This document shows, one piece after another, positions 10,493 to 21,468 of a DNA stretch of 64,000 nucleotides (position 1 is its first letter; each line of letters starts with the position of its first letter). A program made the translations under genes and the position numbers. The notes beneath the pieces were generated by a model. The model saw only the letters and a list, made by a program, of their open reading frames with translations, did no database searches and had not been told where the DNA came from. The DNA is from Neoechinorhynchus agilis (Eukaryota > Acanthocephala): assembly GCA_051530055.1 (NCBI GenBank), contig CM121341.1:8122001-8186000 (forward strand), in the 5' to 3' direction.

Positions 10493-10814
10493 CTCCCCAA
10501 TTCGAAAACATCAACTTTGTTTTTTTGATTGAACTTTGTACCTAAGCGAATTTGTTTTGGATGTCATCTCGTTTTGCTTTTCTATGATTTGTTGTTAAGA
10601 GCTTCGATTTTTAAAAATTAGATCACTGATATTCTTTATTGTATCTTATTTTTGGCATTTGGAGAGCATTGATGGCTTCTTTTCGGTATAATTCTAATTT
10701 TATCATCTCTCAAATTAGTATTTTCCTAAACGGTCGACTTTGCTAAATTGAATGATCAATAAGTTATCATTAATTTTTGAGCCAGTTCTCATCAACCTTC
10801 AAACTGGTAATCGC

Positions 10815-12290
10815 CTACCAACTTGTGGAATCTTTTTTTCTATTTTTTCTGGAGAATTTAATAATGAAATTAACTTTTATTACCAGAACCTGAATGTAAC
10901 ATACACGCTCACTTGAAGATATAAACATAATTATTCGCCGTCCTCGATTGTCGCCCGAATGCTCGCAATGTTGCCTCTCAACCCGGCGGTGCTGATATTT
11001 TATAACCAGGTTTTGACCTGACCTTGGATCGCCGGTCATAACCTGAAGGCGTCGCTTCACATCCTTCAGAAGTTGAGGAGCCTCGCAATCAAGAGATCCG
11101 TAGGTACATTGGCTAAATCGAGGTATTTCGCCGTTTTCCGTCATTCCGCAGCGTTCGCTGCACCTCCAGCTTGAACCACCCAGAACTTTGGATTGCTGGT
11201 TGCGAGTGTATCGACACAGTGGCGTCCCAGAGGAGGCATTTACCCTCCTGCCATGGAACAGAGGTTGGCTGGCTCCAAAATATTGGGGTATTTGAGACGT
11301 AACAAGTGCCCGGCTCAGCACCATGTTAATTTCAGAATGTCTTGCGAATCTACCGGCTGATTTTCTACAGATGAGACCACGACGTCCCGATGAATCCATA
11401 TTTGTACCGCAGCAGCAACGCTGGGGATGACACATCGGTAGTCCCAGTCTCATTGAACTCCGGCCCGTTTTGCCTCGTGGGATAGTACCCTCGGATGCCA
11501 GCGGGACCGTGGATTCTCTACTGGAGACTGCCAACAACCTGGCACGGGCAACGTCGTCGTTTGAGTCTGATAAGAGAGAGCTTTGAACACTTGCGGCGAG
11601 ATGCCCACGCAGATTGTTTTTGGCGACCGGAGTTGGTCAGGCGCTGAACTGCGCTTCCCTCATAGGAGCCTAAAAATGCGGGCATGGATATGTCTGCTGT
11701 TTTCCGGATACCCAGCCCGCCAGAAGATACAGGCAAAGAAGCTTGTCGCCATGCCTCTTCTGACAGCTGGACATTTAAAACTTGCTCGAGACAGTCCTTC
11801 AATCTGTTATCTAGATTGCCACGCTGAACCTTGTGCTTGAAAAACGGCGAGGAACTTCAAGATGAAGAGGGTATCCTTTATCAAGGACAGAACCTCGTGT
11901 GATCCAAGCTCACAGACCTTATCGCAAAGCACCGATAATTTCTTTAGAAGGCTGTTAATTTCGTTTTCTACATTCCCATCAAATGCGCAACTGCCCAAAA
12001 GCTTAAGCCGGTCTAAATCGACCATTTCTATCCCGACTTTCAAAGTCACGCATTATTACGCCTTTTGCAGGGTCCTTCTCTATATTACAGAATAGAATTT
12101 CGCATTTTTCTGTGTTCAATTCAAAATGCCCAGCTTCCTTGCCTCTATCAAGAACTACCTGGGGATCGCCTCCCAGCGCAGCATCGTCCACATAAAAGGC
12201 GTTGAATTCCGAATCAAGATAATGCGCAAATTCGTTCACTGTGAGCGCGAAACCAATGAGTATTTCTGTTGAACGCCTCTTTCGGATGGA
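10815..12290 (-). mobile_element. LINE family A, 5'-truncated copy in the left arm
   Basis: Reading on the minus strand, the RT catalytic region appears near 12180 as FYVDDAALGGDPQVVLD (motif C, YVDD). After it come ASLPVSSGGLGIRKTA and PAFLGSYEGSAVQ near 11650-11760, then GRRGLICRKSAGRFARHSE and a C-terminal QVMTGDPRSGQ tail. This order is that of a widespread animal non-LTR family whose C-terminal half carries LPVS-GGLGIR and HGL-C-KSAGR-ARH motifs. The endonuclease and early RT are missing, and stops and frame changes break the rest. A 63-nt piece present in the right-arm copy is absent here, so the change came after the inverted duplication. Confidence 0.8.
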
Positions 12291-12624
12291 ATGATTTGAT
12301 CGTTTAATACAAGAGAAGTTGCAGCTCCGTACGAATTGAGTCCAGATGACAATAAGATTTAATTGTTATTTCTAAACCTGAAACAAACGTTTTTTGAGCA
12401 ATGCTCTTAGTGTGAATAATTCATTCGTTTTTGAAAAGGTCCTAAGCGTTTAAGAGATTTTAAAATAAGTATCTTACGCCTCATGGAAACCTTGATAAAC
12501 GCGTACAAGATTATGCCGAAATATCGGATTTTAAAATAAAATTATTTTAATTTCTTCGCCAGAGACTACAAATAACGAGTGCGGAGTATCGGAGGTTAGG
12601 GAACGAGTTAAAACGACTAAAAAC

Positions 12625-12655
12625 GGCGCAAGGAGAAACTGTGACATTTCGTGGA
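12625..12655 (-). repeat. 31-bp forkhead-gene microfragment at the arm junction
   Basis: Directly after the inner end of the left arm lies GCAAGGAGAAACTGTGAC and flanking bases. On the minus strand this is a piece of the forkhead C-terminal exon (compare about 20480-20510). It matches copy 2 (AAGGAGAAAC) better than copy 1 (AAGGAAAAAC). Confidence 0.6.
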
Positions 12656-12733
12656 AGACGTGCGGACGTGAACCATCATTGGCATTCTGATTTTTTAAAG
12701 CTCATCTTAAAAGCCCCATCTTTATCACATATT

Positions 12734-14330
12734 TTACTGTATCTTCATAAATAGCAAAGGAAAATCCGCCGTGTACTGGATAATCCTTTCAAAAATACTC
12801 AAAAACGTATAAAATCTTATTTTTGTTTCAGTATCTCGAGCACATGGGATCCGTAGGTTTTTTCTAAAATATAGATTCCGTCTTCTTTTTAAAATCACAG
12901 TCAAAAAAACTCCCGAGTTCAATTAGTCCTTCACCGATTAATTCGGGAAATCCGCCGTGTACTGGATAATCCTTTCAAAAATACTCAAAAACGTATAAAA
13001 TCTTATTTTTGTTTCAGTATCTCGAGCACATGGGATCCGTAGGTTTTTTCTAGAATATAGATTCCGTCTTCTTTTTAAAATCACAGTCAAAAAAACTCCC
13101 GAGTTCAATTAGTCCTTCACCGATTGATTCGGGAAATCAGCTGTGTACTGGATGATCACTTCAAGAACACTCAAAAACGTATAAAATCTTATTTTTGTTT
13201 GAGTATCTCGAGCAATAGGAATCAGAATGTGTTGTCTAAAATATAGATTCCGTCTTCTTTTTAAAATCACAGTCAAAAAAACTCCCGAGTTCAATTAGTC
13301 CTTCACCGATTAATTCGGGAAATCAGCTGTGTACTGGATAATCCTTTCAAAAATACTCAAAAACGTATAAAATCTTATTTTTGTTTCAGTATCTCGAGCA
13401 CATGGGATCCGTAGGTTTTTTCTAAAATATAGATTCCGTCTTCTTTTTAAAATCACAGTCAAAAAAACTCCCGAGTTCAATTAGTCCTTCACCGATTGAT
13501 TCGGGAAATCAGCTGTGTACTGGATGATCACTTCAAGAACACTCAAAAACGTATAAAATCTTATTTTTGTTTGAGTATCTCGAGCAATAGGAATCCGTAG
13601 GTTTTGTCTAAAATATAGATTTCGTCTTCTTTTTAAAATCACAGTCAAAAAAACTCCCGAGTTCAATTAGTCCTTCACCGATTAATTCGGGAAATCAGCT
13701 GTGTACTGGATAATCCTTTCAAAAATACTCAAAAACGTATAAAATCTTATTTTTGTTTCAGTATCTCGAGCACATGGGATCCGTAGGTTTTTTCTAGAAT
13801 ATAGATTCCGTCTTCTTTTTAAAATCACAGTAAAAAAACTCCCGAGTTCAATTAGTCCTTCACCGATTGATTCGGGAAATCAGCTGTGTACTGGATGATC
13901 GCTTCAAAAAACTCAAAAACGTATAAAATCTTATTTTTGTTTGAGTATCTCGAGCAATAGGAATCAGAATGTGTTGTCTAAAATATAGATTCCGTCTTCT
14001 TTTTAAAATCACAGTCAAAAAACTCCCGAGTTCAATTAGTCCTTCACCGATTAATTCGGGAAATCAGCTGTGTACTGGATGATCGCTTCAAAAATACTCA
14101 AAAACGTATAAAATCTTATTTTTGTTTTAGTATCTCGAGCACATGGGATCCGTAGGTTTTGTCTAAAATATAGATTCCGTCTTCTTTTTAAAATCACAGT
14201 CAAAAAACTCCCGAGTTCAATTAGTCCTTCACCGATTAATTCGGGAAATCAGCTGTGTACTGGATGATCGCTTCAAAAATACTCAAAAACGTATAAAATT
14301 TTATTTTTGTTTGAGTATCTCGAGTTCTAA
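12734..14330. repeat. 186-bp satellite with dimeric higher-order structure
   Basis: About 8.5 monomers of some 186 bp. Most alternate between type A (CACATGGGATCCGTAGG) and type B (CAATAGGAATC plus variants), giving a 372-bp dimer repeat; the first two units are both type A. Each monomer contains AACGTATAAAATCTTATTTT and CCGAGTTCAATTAGTCC. It fills the inner side of the inverted-repeat spacer up to about 250 bp before the DNAJB gene. Frames of about 61 codons in alternate units look like chance products of the period. Confidence 0.9.
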
Positions 14331-14583
14331 ATCCTAGCCTAAAACGCATACATTCGTCCTCAGTTTCCATAGACGTTTGCATGGACAAAAACCTTTTTGT
14401 TTACCTCACAAAAAAGGGCATTCTTCGATTGATTTTTTAACGCCATTCTTACATTGAACCGTTCAATCGCAATTCAACGTCAATCTGATTTTAATATCAC
14501 ATCATCAAACTCGCCCCTGCCCACTGACGATACTATCAAGCCGGAGACGTACGCTGCGGAAGCCTGAAAACGTCGCGTACTGA

Positions 14584-15543
14584 ATGACTAGGAAGCGATA
14601 CTACCAAATATTGGGGATATCGTCTGATTCGACGGACGCCGAGATTAGACGAGCATATCGAACTTTGGCTCTGAAGTATCATCCGGACAAGTGTAATTCT
14701 GGCGATGCCGAAGAAAGGTTCAAGCAGCTTGCTGAAGCCTACGAAGTTCTGATTGATCCAACGCGTCGATCGGCATATGATCGAGAACGAAATTACAGCT
14801 ACAATTCAATTGTAAGTCCAAGAAAGACGTTTAGGCGTTTCTTTGACAAACTAGATGCCGATTTGAGCCTTTTTAGCGATAGTAGTGAGTCGAGATTTTG
14901 TGGAATTGAGCGTATTACTGAATGGCTAAGGTCACAGCATACAGATTGTGATCCAAAAGCCGATCAAGAGACGGTTCGGCAAAAAGAACCTTTGTATCAT
15001 GAATTGAAATTGAGTTTAAAGGAACTTTTAAAAGGTGGCACGAAGAGAATTGTAGCTCAGAGGAAAGTGTACGATCGATCATCAAGATCCTTTATGATTG
15101 AACCTAAAATTTTCATCATAAACATCAAACCTGGTTGGTGCGCTGGGACGAAGATCAGATTCGTTGGCGAAGGTGATTTAATTAGTTCGTATGGTGATCC
15201 GTTGGATATGGTGTTCGTTGTAGTCGAGGAACCTGATCCAGCATTCAGTAGGATTGGAGATGATTTGGTTCATAGTGTTCGTTTGTCACTCTTACAGGCG
15301 CTATGCTTGAACGAAGTGGTCGTTTCTACTATCGACTCAAAGAAAAGACGTATCCCGATAAGTGAAGACGAAATCATTAGTCCCAATACTGTCAAAATCC
15401 TAAAGGGTGACGGGATGCCCCGTTCGACAGCACCAAACTCGAGAGGAGACCTCATAGTTAAGTTCCAAATTGATTTTCCAACCAGTCTTTCAAAAGACGT
15501 TAAACTAAGAATCGAAAGTGTTATTCCGGATGAAGAGTCTTAG
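14584..15543 (+). CDS. DNAJB-type Hsp40 co-chaperone, intronless (319 aa)
   Basis: A complete single-exon gene. The J domain is residues 4-70 (YYQILGISSDSTDAEIRRAY) with the HPD motif at residues 33-35, which stimulates Hsp70 ATPase. The two-part C-terminal client-binding region is residues 135-310: ELKLSLKELLKGGTKRI, IKPGWCAGTKIRFVGEGD, FSRIGDDLVHSVRLSLLQAL, ILKGDGMPRS and RGDLIVKFQIDFP. There are no CxxCxGxG zinc repeats, so it is a type II (DNAJB1/4/5-like) Hsp40, probably cytosolic or nuclear. The usual Gly/Phe-rich linker after the J domain is replaced by about 60 residues with little Gly or Phe, which is unusual. It stands alone in the spacer of the inverted repeat; lack of introns could mean an old retrocopy. 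AATAAA follows at 15601. Confidence 0.9.
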   Translation: MTRKRYYQILGISSDSTDAEIRRAYRTLALKYHPDKCNSGDAEERFKQLAEAYEVLIDPTRRSAYDRERNYSYNSIVSPRKTFRRFFDKLDADLSLFSDSSESRFCGIERITEWLRSQHTDCDPKADQETVRQKEPLYHELKLSLKELLKGGTKRIVAQRKVYDRSSRSFMIEPKIFIINIKPGWCAGTKIRFVGEGDLISSYGDPLDMVFVVVEEPDPAFSRIGDDLVHSVRLSLLQALCLNEVVVSTIDSKKRRIPISEDEIISPNTVKILKGDGMPRSTAPNSRGDLIVKFQIDFPTSLSKDVKLRIESVIPDEES

Positions 15544-15600
15544 CGATATGGGTGTATCCGAATTTGATGTGGTCGTGTGTGGAAATCAATTTCATTGAGC

Positions 15601-15606
15601 AATAAA
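15601..15606 (+). promoter_or_regulatory. Polyadenylation signal of the DNAJB gene
   Basis: AATAAA about 60 nt after the TAG stop at 15541-15543. Confidence 0.5.
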
Positions 15607-15685
15607 AACAACAACAAAAGAGTCCACGAAGTACAAGTTTGCTACTTGCCGAATCCTTTTACACTTTCATGGCGTTCGGAAAATA

Positions 15686-16041
15686 ATGTCAATAATTTCT
15701 CTTAAGGCTACTTGGAGGATCGTTTTAGACCTAAGAATCAATCCGAACCGCCTTTATAGTGGTCGGTTATTGTTAATTCCTTTATCAAAAGCTCATCAAT
15801 GTTCCGTTTGCTCGCTTGACGCCTCTAATACACTTCAGAGTAACAAAAACCGTTTAATTTGACTCCCTTTAATGAAAACACAACTAATTTTTCTATTGTT
15901 TTTGTATTTGTAAGCCAAAATGTTTTACCTCTGGACAAAGGTCTTGGAGATGCGGTGATCGGTACAGCTGAAAGATTGTATTGCCGAGAAAATCCAGTGG
16001 CATTGGTGATGTTTCTAACAGAAATTCTCAGCCTGGGACTT
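15686..16041 (+). other. Two coding-like stretches of unknown origin
   Basis: A frame of 58 codons from ATG 15686 (IVLDLRINPNRLYSGRLLLI) is followed by a second stretch ending at 16041 with LPLDKGLGDAVIGTAERLYC and RENPVALVMFLTEI. The second has no ATG of its own in frame but sits behind an acceptor-like TTTTTGTATTTGTAAG. They could be exons of one small gene, but I could not find a splice that keeps both frames open. No family recognised. Confidence 0.25.
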
Positions 16042-16342
16042 TAGGTTTGTCTTATCGTCATTAAGTTGCGAAGGCCGATCAAAACTCACTAACATCAACC
16101 AAAGATTCCTCATTAGCTTTTGCTAAAGGAATAAAAATCAAATGATCTTTCTAAGAGGCCATTTTGCGTTTCTGTTTTATTCAATGCCTTTCTTTGATTT
16201 GTTGCTTCCAATGTTAACATTTTAGGGCTATTGCTGCTCATAATGACAACAGCTCGTTTTCTCCTCGATCTTCTTAAATTATTTATCGCTTCCTTCGTTC
16301 GATTTTGTTATCCGGATTTCCTTTGAATGCTTTCAAAAATTG

Positions 16343-16596
16343 CATCCAAATTATTGTTTCGATCATCATTTCTTGAAATTTCTCTTCAAATCATTGCAAT
16401 AAAATATTATCGTATTCACTGCATCGTTGGCGACGGCGTATATTTTATCGATAATACTTTTAGTCCGACAAAAAAGAGATCTTCGGTACTAAATTCGATT
16501 TCATCAGACGGTTTTAAGGGTCTATTTTTCGAAACAGATCCTTCAGAGGTATTTTTAGTCGTTTTAACTCGTTCCCTAACCTCCGATACTCCGCAC
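16343..16596 (-). pseudogene. Fragment of the TND-like module gene (copy 2)
   Basis: Nearly identical to 26153-26406. On the minus strand it reads as RERVKTTKNTSEGSVSKN, then RPLKPSDEIEFSTEDLFFVG, which belongs to the linker region of the degraded module gene at 26153-27091. It breaks off at 16596, where unrelated sequence begins. Its last 45 bases enter the right arm of the inverted repeat. Confidence 0.6.
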
Positions 16597-16899
16597 TCGT
16601 TATTTGTAGTCTCTGGCGAAGAAATTAAAATAATTTTATTTTAAAATCCGATATTTCGGCATAATCTTGTACGCGTTTATCAAGGTTTCCATGAGGCGTA
16701 AGATACTTATTTTAAAATCTCTTAAACGCTTAGGACCTTTTCAAAAAAGAATGAATTATTCACACTAAGAGCATTGCTCAAAAAACGTTTGTTTCAGGTT
16801 TAGAAATAACAATTAAATCTTATTGTCATCTGGACTCAATTCGTACGGAGCTGCAACTTCTCTTGTATTAAACGATCAAATCATTCCATCCGAAAGCGG

Positions 16900-18430
16900 C
16901 GTTCAACAGAAATACTCATTGGTTTCGCGCTCACAGTGAACGAATTTGCGCATTATCTTGATGCGGAATTCAACGCCTTTTATGTGGACGATGCTGCGCT
17001 GGGAGGCGATCCCCAGGTAGTTCTTGATAGAGGCAAGTAACCTAGGCATTGAATTGAGCACAGAAAAATGCGAAATTCTATTCTGTAATATAAAGAAGGG
17101 TCCTGCAAAAGACGTAATAAATCGCGACTTTGAAAATGTTACACCCGGGATAGAAATGATTGACCTTGACCGGCTTAAGCTTTAGGGCAGTTGCGCATTT
17201 GATGGGAATGTAGAAAACGAAATTAACAGCCTTCTAAAGAAATTATCGGTGCTTTGCGATAGGTTCTGTGAGCTTGGATCACACGAGGCTCTGTTCTTGA
17301 TAAAGAATACCCTCTTCATCCCCAAGTTCTTTGTGCTCTACACACTGCGCCGTTTTTCAAGCACAAGGTTCAACTTGGCAAGCGAGATGATAGATTGAAG
17401 GATTGTCTCGAGCAAGTTTTAAATGTCCAGCTGTCAGAAGAGGCATGGCGACAAGCATCCTTGCCTGTATCTTCTGGCAGGTTGGGTATCCGGAAAACAG
17501 CGGACATATCCCTGCCCGCATTTTTAGGCTCCTATGTGGGAAGCGCAGTTCAGCGCATTTTGAAATCTACTTATCGTATTGATAGGCATTTTGAAGAGGG
17601 AATCAGTGAGTGGTGTACACTGACCAACTCCGGTCGCCAAAAACAATCAGTGTGGGCATCTCGTCGCAAGAGTTCAAAGCTCTCTCTTATCAGACTCAAG
17701 CGACGACGTTGTCCGTGCCAGGTTGTTGGCAGTCTCCACTGGAGAATCCACGGTCCCGCTGGCATCCGAGGGTACTCGCCGACGAGGCAGTACGGGTCCG
17801 GGTTTCAATGAGACGAGGACAACCGATGTGTCATCCCCACCGTTGCCGCTACGGTACAAATATGGATTCATCGGGACGTCGTGGTCTCATCTGTAGAAAA
17901 TCAGCCGGTAGATTCGCAAGACATTCCGAAATTAACATGGTGCTGAGCCGGGCACTTGTTACGCCTCAAATACCCCAATATTTTGGAACCAGCCACCTCT
18001 GTTCCATGGCAGGAGGGTAAATGCCTCCTCTGGAAGCGCCACTGTGTCAGATACCTCGCAACCAGCAATCCAAAGTTCTGGGTAGTTCAAGCTGGAGGTG
18101 CAGCGAACGCTGCGGAATGACGGAAAACGGCGAAATACCTCGATTTAGCCAATGTACCTACGGATCTCTTGATTGCGAGGCTCCTCAACTCCCGAGGAAT
18201 CTGAAGCGACGCTTTCAGGTTATAACCGGCGATCCAAGGTCAGGTCAATACCTGGTTCAAAATATCAGCACCGCCGGAGTTGAGAGGCAACATTGCGAGC
18301 ATTCGGGCGACAATCGAGGACGGCGAATAATTATGTTTATATCTTCAAGTGAGCGTGTATGTTACATTCAGGTTCTGGTAATAAAAGTTAATTTCATTAT
18401 TAAATTCTCCAGAAAAAATAGAAAAAAAGA
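16900..18430 (+). mobile_element. LINE family A, copy in the right arm
   Basis: Mirror copy of 10815-12290. YVDD lies near 16980-17000 (FYVDDAALGGDPQVVLD), then QASLPVSSGRLGIRKTAD and PAFLGSYVGSAVQRILKST near 17450-17570, KSAGRFARHSEINMVLSRA near 17895-17950 and a GDPRSGQ tail near 18240. It keeps 63 nt that the left copy lost but has its own frame breaks. It is 5'-truncated and inactive. Confidence 0.8.
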
Positions 18431-18768
18431 TTCGACAAGTTGGTAGGCGATTACCAGTTTGAAGGTTGATGAGAACTGGCTCAAAAATTAATGATAACTT
18501 ATTGATCATTCAATTTAGCAAAGTCGACCGTTTAGGAAAATACTAATTTGAGAGATGATAAAATTAGAATTATACCGCAAAGAAGATATCAATGCTCGCC
18601 AAATGCCAAAAATAAGATACAATAAAGAATATCAGTGATCAAATTTTTAAAAATCGAAGCTCTTAACAACAAATCATAGAAAAGCAAAACGAGATGACAT
18701 CCAAAACAAATTCGCTTAGGTACAAAGTTCAATCAAAAAAACAAAGTTGTTGTTTTCGAATTGGGGAG

Positions 18769-18776
18769 TATAAATA
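18769..18776 (+). promoter_or_regulatory. TATA box of forkhead copy 2
   Basis: TATAAATA at the position equivalent to copies 1 and 3, 167 nt before the ATG at 18936. Confidence 0.55.
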
Positions 18777-18935
18777 CGATTCACTCATTCAATCAAGAAA
18801 GTTCGAACATAGAATCTTTCAATCGTCTCCAAGATTTCGGTCGATTATAGCGATCAATTCGATGAACATTTAAGTCGAATTCCTTCTTTATTAATATGAA
18901 TTAAATTCATTTTTAATCTGACTTTTCCAATTTAG

Positions 18936-20639
18936 ATGTCTCATTCCAGGAAAAGCTCTACTCATTCTCATGATGATGGTGATGAATCGTATCAAGGAAA
19001 TAGAAATCAACGGATCGAAGGAAATTCATCAGAAACCAGTGAAGAATCGATTATTCTTATTGGTGCAAAGGGTCGACGAATAAATGCGTGGGGCCGTACA
19101 CCTACGCGGATTTGATCGCAAAAGCAATCTATAGCAGCCCCGAAAAGAGGCTGAAACTACGTGAAATTTATTCATGGCTGGAGGACAACAATTTATATTT
19201 TAATTATCGAATGGGCCCCGTCGAAAGTAGGCCTTGGAAGGTAAGTTTCCCATAACTTAAAATTTTTACGGCCGCCGATATTGTATTTAGAACGCAATTC
19301 GACATTGCCTTACGATAAACAAAAAATTCGTTAAAATCGAGGACGACGATAATCCGAGAAGATCTTGGTGGACCATTGACCCGAATTACAGGGAGCCAGA
19401 ACCCAAAAGACCGGGCCGAAAACGTACAAATCCTGGATCAATGAACGATGATCGGAACAAACGGGCCCGGTCCTCATTTGAACCGAGAGATTTCGTTCAT
19501 GCAGCACCCCATGAAATGAACAGGACGGTGGAAAATTCGAACGCAGCCTATTTTGTCCAAGGAATCTGTAATAACAGTACTAATATTGGAAATCGAAATG
19601 AACAGTTGGGTTTTGGGAATATGGCACCCAATGGATATCTACCAAATCATTTGGTGAACTTGCGAACAACCACCGAGTGGAAAATACGAATGCAACTAAT
19701 TTTGTCCAAGGAATCTGTAATAACAGTACCAATATTGGAAATCGAAACGAACAGTTGGGTTTTGGGAATATGGCACCCAATGGATATTTTCCAAATCAAA
19801 ATTTGAACTTGGCGAACAACCACCGAGTAGAAAACACGAACGCAGCCTATTTAGTCCAAGGAATCTGTAATAACAGTACCAATATTGGAAATCGAAATGA
19901 ACAGTTGGGTTTTGGGAATATGGCACCCAATGGATATTTTCCAAATCAAAATTTGAACTTGGCGAACAACCACCGAGTAGAAAACACGAACGCAGCCTAT
20001 TTTGTCCAAGGAATCTGTAATAACAGTACCAATGTTGGAAATCGAAACGAACAGTTGGGTTTTGGGAATATTGCGCCCAATGGATATTTTCCAAATCAAA
20101 ATTTGAACTTGGCGAACAACCCCCGAGTGGCAAATACGAACGCAGCTAATTTAGTCCAAGGAATCCACAATAACAGTACCAATATTGGAAATCGAAATGA
20201 ACAGTTGGGTTTTGGGAATATGGCACCCAATGGATATTTTCCAAATCAAAATTTGGACTTGGCGAACAATCACCGGATCATTGATTTCGGAACACAGCAG
20301 AATAGCGCACCCGTCGAAAACATTAACATTGGAGGAAATGATGGAAATTTCAGATATGGCAATACAGCGATTCTCCAAAACGGATTAAGTATTCAAACCA
20401 ATCAACGAGTCAACAATAGCAATCAGGCTAGTCAAATGGTTTGTCACGTCAATATTTGCGTTGATCCGAATCACTCCCACGAAATGTCACAGTTTCTCCT
20501 TGTGCCGCTTTGTCAAAGATGCGGCGAAATAAAAGCCTTAAACTCAGGAGTTCTAATCTCGCAGGAGCAAGCGATGATCGCTCTCCAAAACTACAACATT
20601 AACCAACAAAATAACAATCAATTCAATCCAATTGGATAA
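18936..20639 (+). pseudogene. FoxO-like forkhead gene, copy 2 (frameshifted)
   Basis: Same structure as copy 1: exon 1 from ATG 18936 to 19240, a 50-nt intron 19241-19290 (GTAAGT...TTTAG) and exon 2 from 19291 to TAA 20637-20639. A run of five G before CCGTAC in copies 1 and 3 has four G here (about 19090-19093), shifting the frame inside the forkhead domain at AWG. A second shift lies in the first repeat unit (about 19640-19680). The frame is then open again to the stop, with about five 50-residue units and the same Cys-containing tail. As read, no DNA-binding domain would be made. The tail stays open, so decay is recent or the first shift is a sequencing error in a homopolymer. Confidence 0.75.
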
Positions 20640-21136
20640 AGGTTATCGGACGGCAATCGTTATGCTCAACCGAAAAGAGCGCATTCCAACAAACCGAAAC
20701 TCGGCTATTAAGCATACAATAAATATTTCGTTCATCATTGCAACCCAATCGAGCAAAACAATAATTCAAAAACAAATCGATCAAAACGAAGAGCATTTCT
20801 CAAATATCGAATTATTTTAGTATCCACTCGGAAATTGTACGCAGCGTTTAGATTCATGCGAAAAAAGTATTATTAAAAAACACAAGAACTCTGGGAAAAG
20901 TTTAATATTGGAAACAAACTACAAATCATTCATTTAAAAAACGCATTCACAATGCTAAAAAGTATATAAATCTCTGAAGGAAAATTAAATTAGAGGTAAG
21001 ATATTAGCGTCCATTGTTCGTTCTGATTCATAATTGTTCAAGCGGCCAGATTTTTTCGCATTTGTTGTTTAAAAGTCGAAAAAATCCATTGAAAAAGTAA
21101 AGTTTCCTGGCGACAGATTTAAGATCGATCGAATGT

Positions 21137-21207
21137 TGCATTGGACGGATACCGAACCCGGGTCTTTAGCGTAGCAATCACGAATTCTACCATTCAACCA
21201 CCAATGC
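21137..21207 (-). pseudogene. tRNA-Gly-like pseudogene (right arm)
   Basis: Mirror copy of 8208-8278, with the same unpaired anticodon stem. It shows that the tRNA copy was already decayed when the arms were duplicated. Confidence 0.7.
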
Positions 21208-21290
21208 TCTTGAACTCTCATCTCCGTGAAAAATCTACTTTTACGTTTTTGTGCTGCGCTAATATTTTGTAGGGGACTAAATTCGTTTTC

Positions 21291-21344
21291 TTTAATCGCT
21301 CAACACAGCCGGCAGCTCTTTAATCGCTCAACACAGCCGGCAGC
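21291..21344. repeat. 28-bp tandem duplication in the right arm
   Basis: TTTAATCGCTCAACACAGCC and the following GGCAGC occur twice with a 28-bp period (21291 and 21319). The left arm has the block once, near 8100-8126. Confidence 0.85.
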
Positions 21345-21468
21345 AAATAATTTTCGCAGAAAATGCACCAAAACAGGAATAAGTTCACTTTCGAGAATAA
21401 TTGGGATTAGAGCAACCGTTTACTTACAAATCTCTTTAGAAATCATTCTCATAAGATTATTTCTCAAA

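Larger units (their letters stand above)
8041..12623. repeat. Left arm of a large inverted repeat
   Basis: Bases 8041-12623 are the near-identical reverse complement of 16552-21402. The outer match begins AATTATTCTCGAAAGTGAA here and ends with its complement at 21402. The inner match ends in CGACTAAAAA at 12623. This arm holds a tRNA-like sequence, an intact forkhead gene and a LINE. Compared with the right arm it lacks 63 nt within the LINE and has four rather than five forkhead repeat units. It also lacks a 28-bp tandem duplication. Confidence 0.9.
16552..21402. repeat. Right arm of the large inverted repeat
   Basis: Reverse complement of 8041-12623. It carries the LINE, forkhead copy 2 and the tRNA-like sequence in the mirrored order. 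It is about 270 bp longer, owing to an extra forkhead repeat unit, 63 nt more LINE and a 28-bp tandem duplication. The promoters of forkhead copies 1 and 2 face each other across the spacer, and both genes are read outward. Confidence 0.9.

Noticed and set aside
15859-16044. Stand-alone 61-codon gene
   Set aside because: Its frame starts with TTG; kept only as a low-confidence coding-like stretch.
19696-20133. Antisense frames across the forkhead repeats (WYCYYRFLG type)
   Set aside because: They are the complement of the Asn-rich coding repeat and occur on the opposite strand of every copy.
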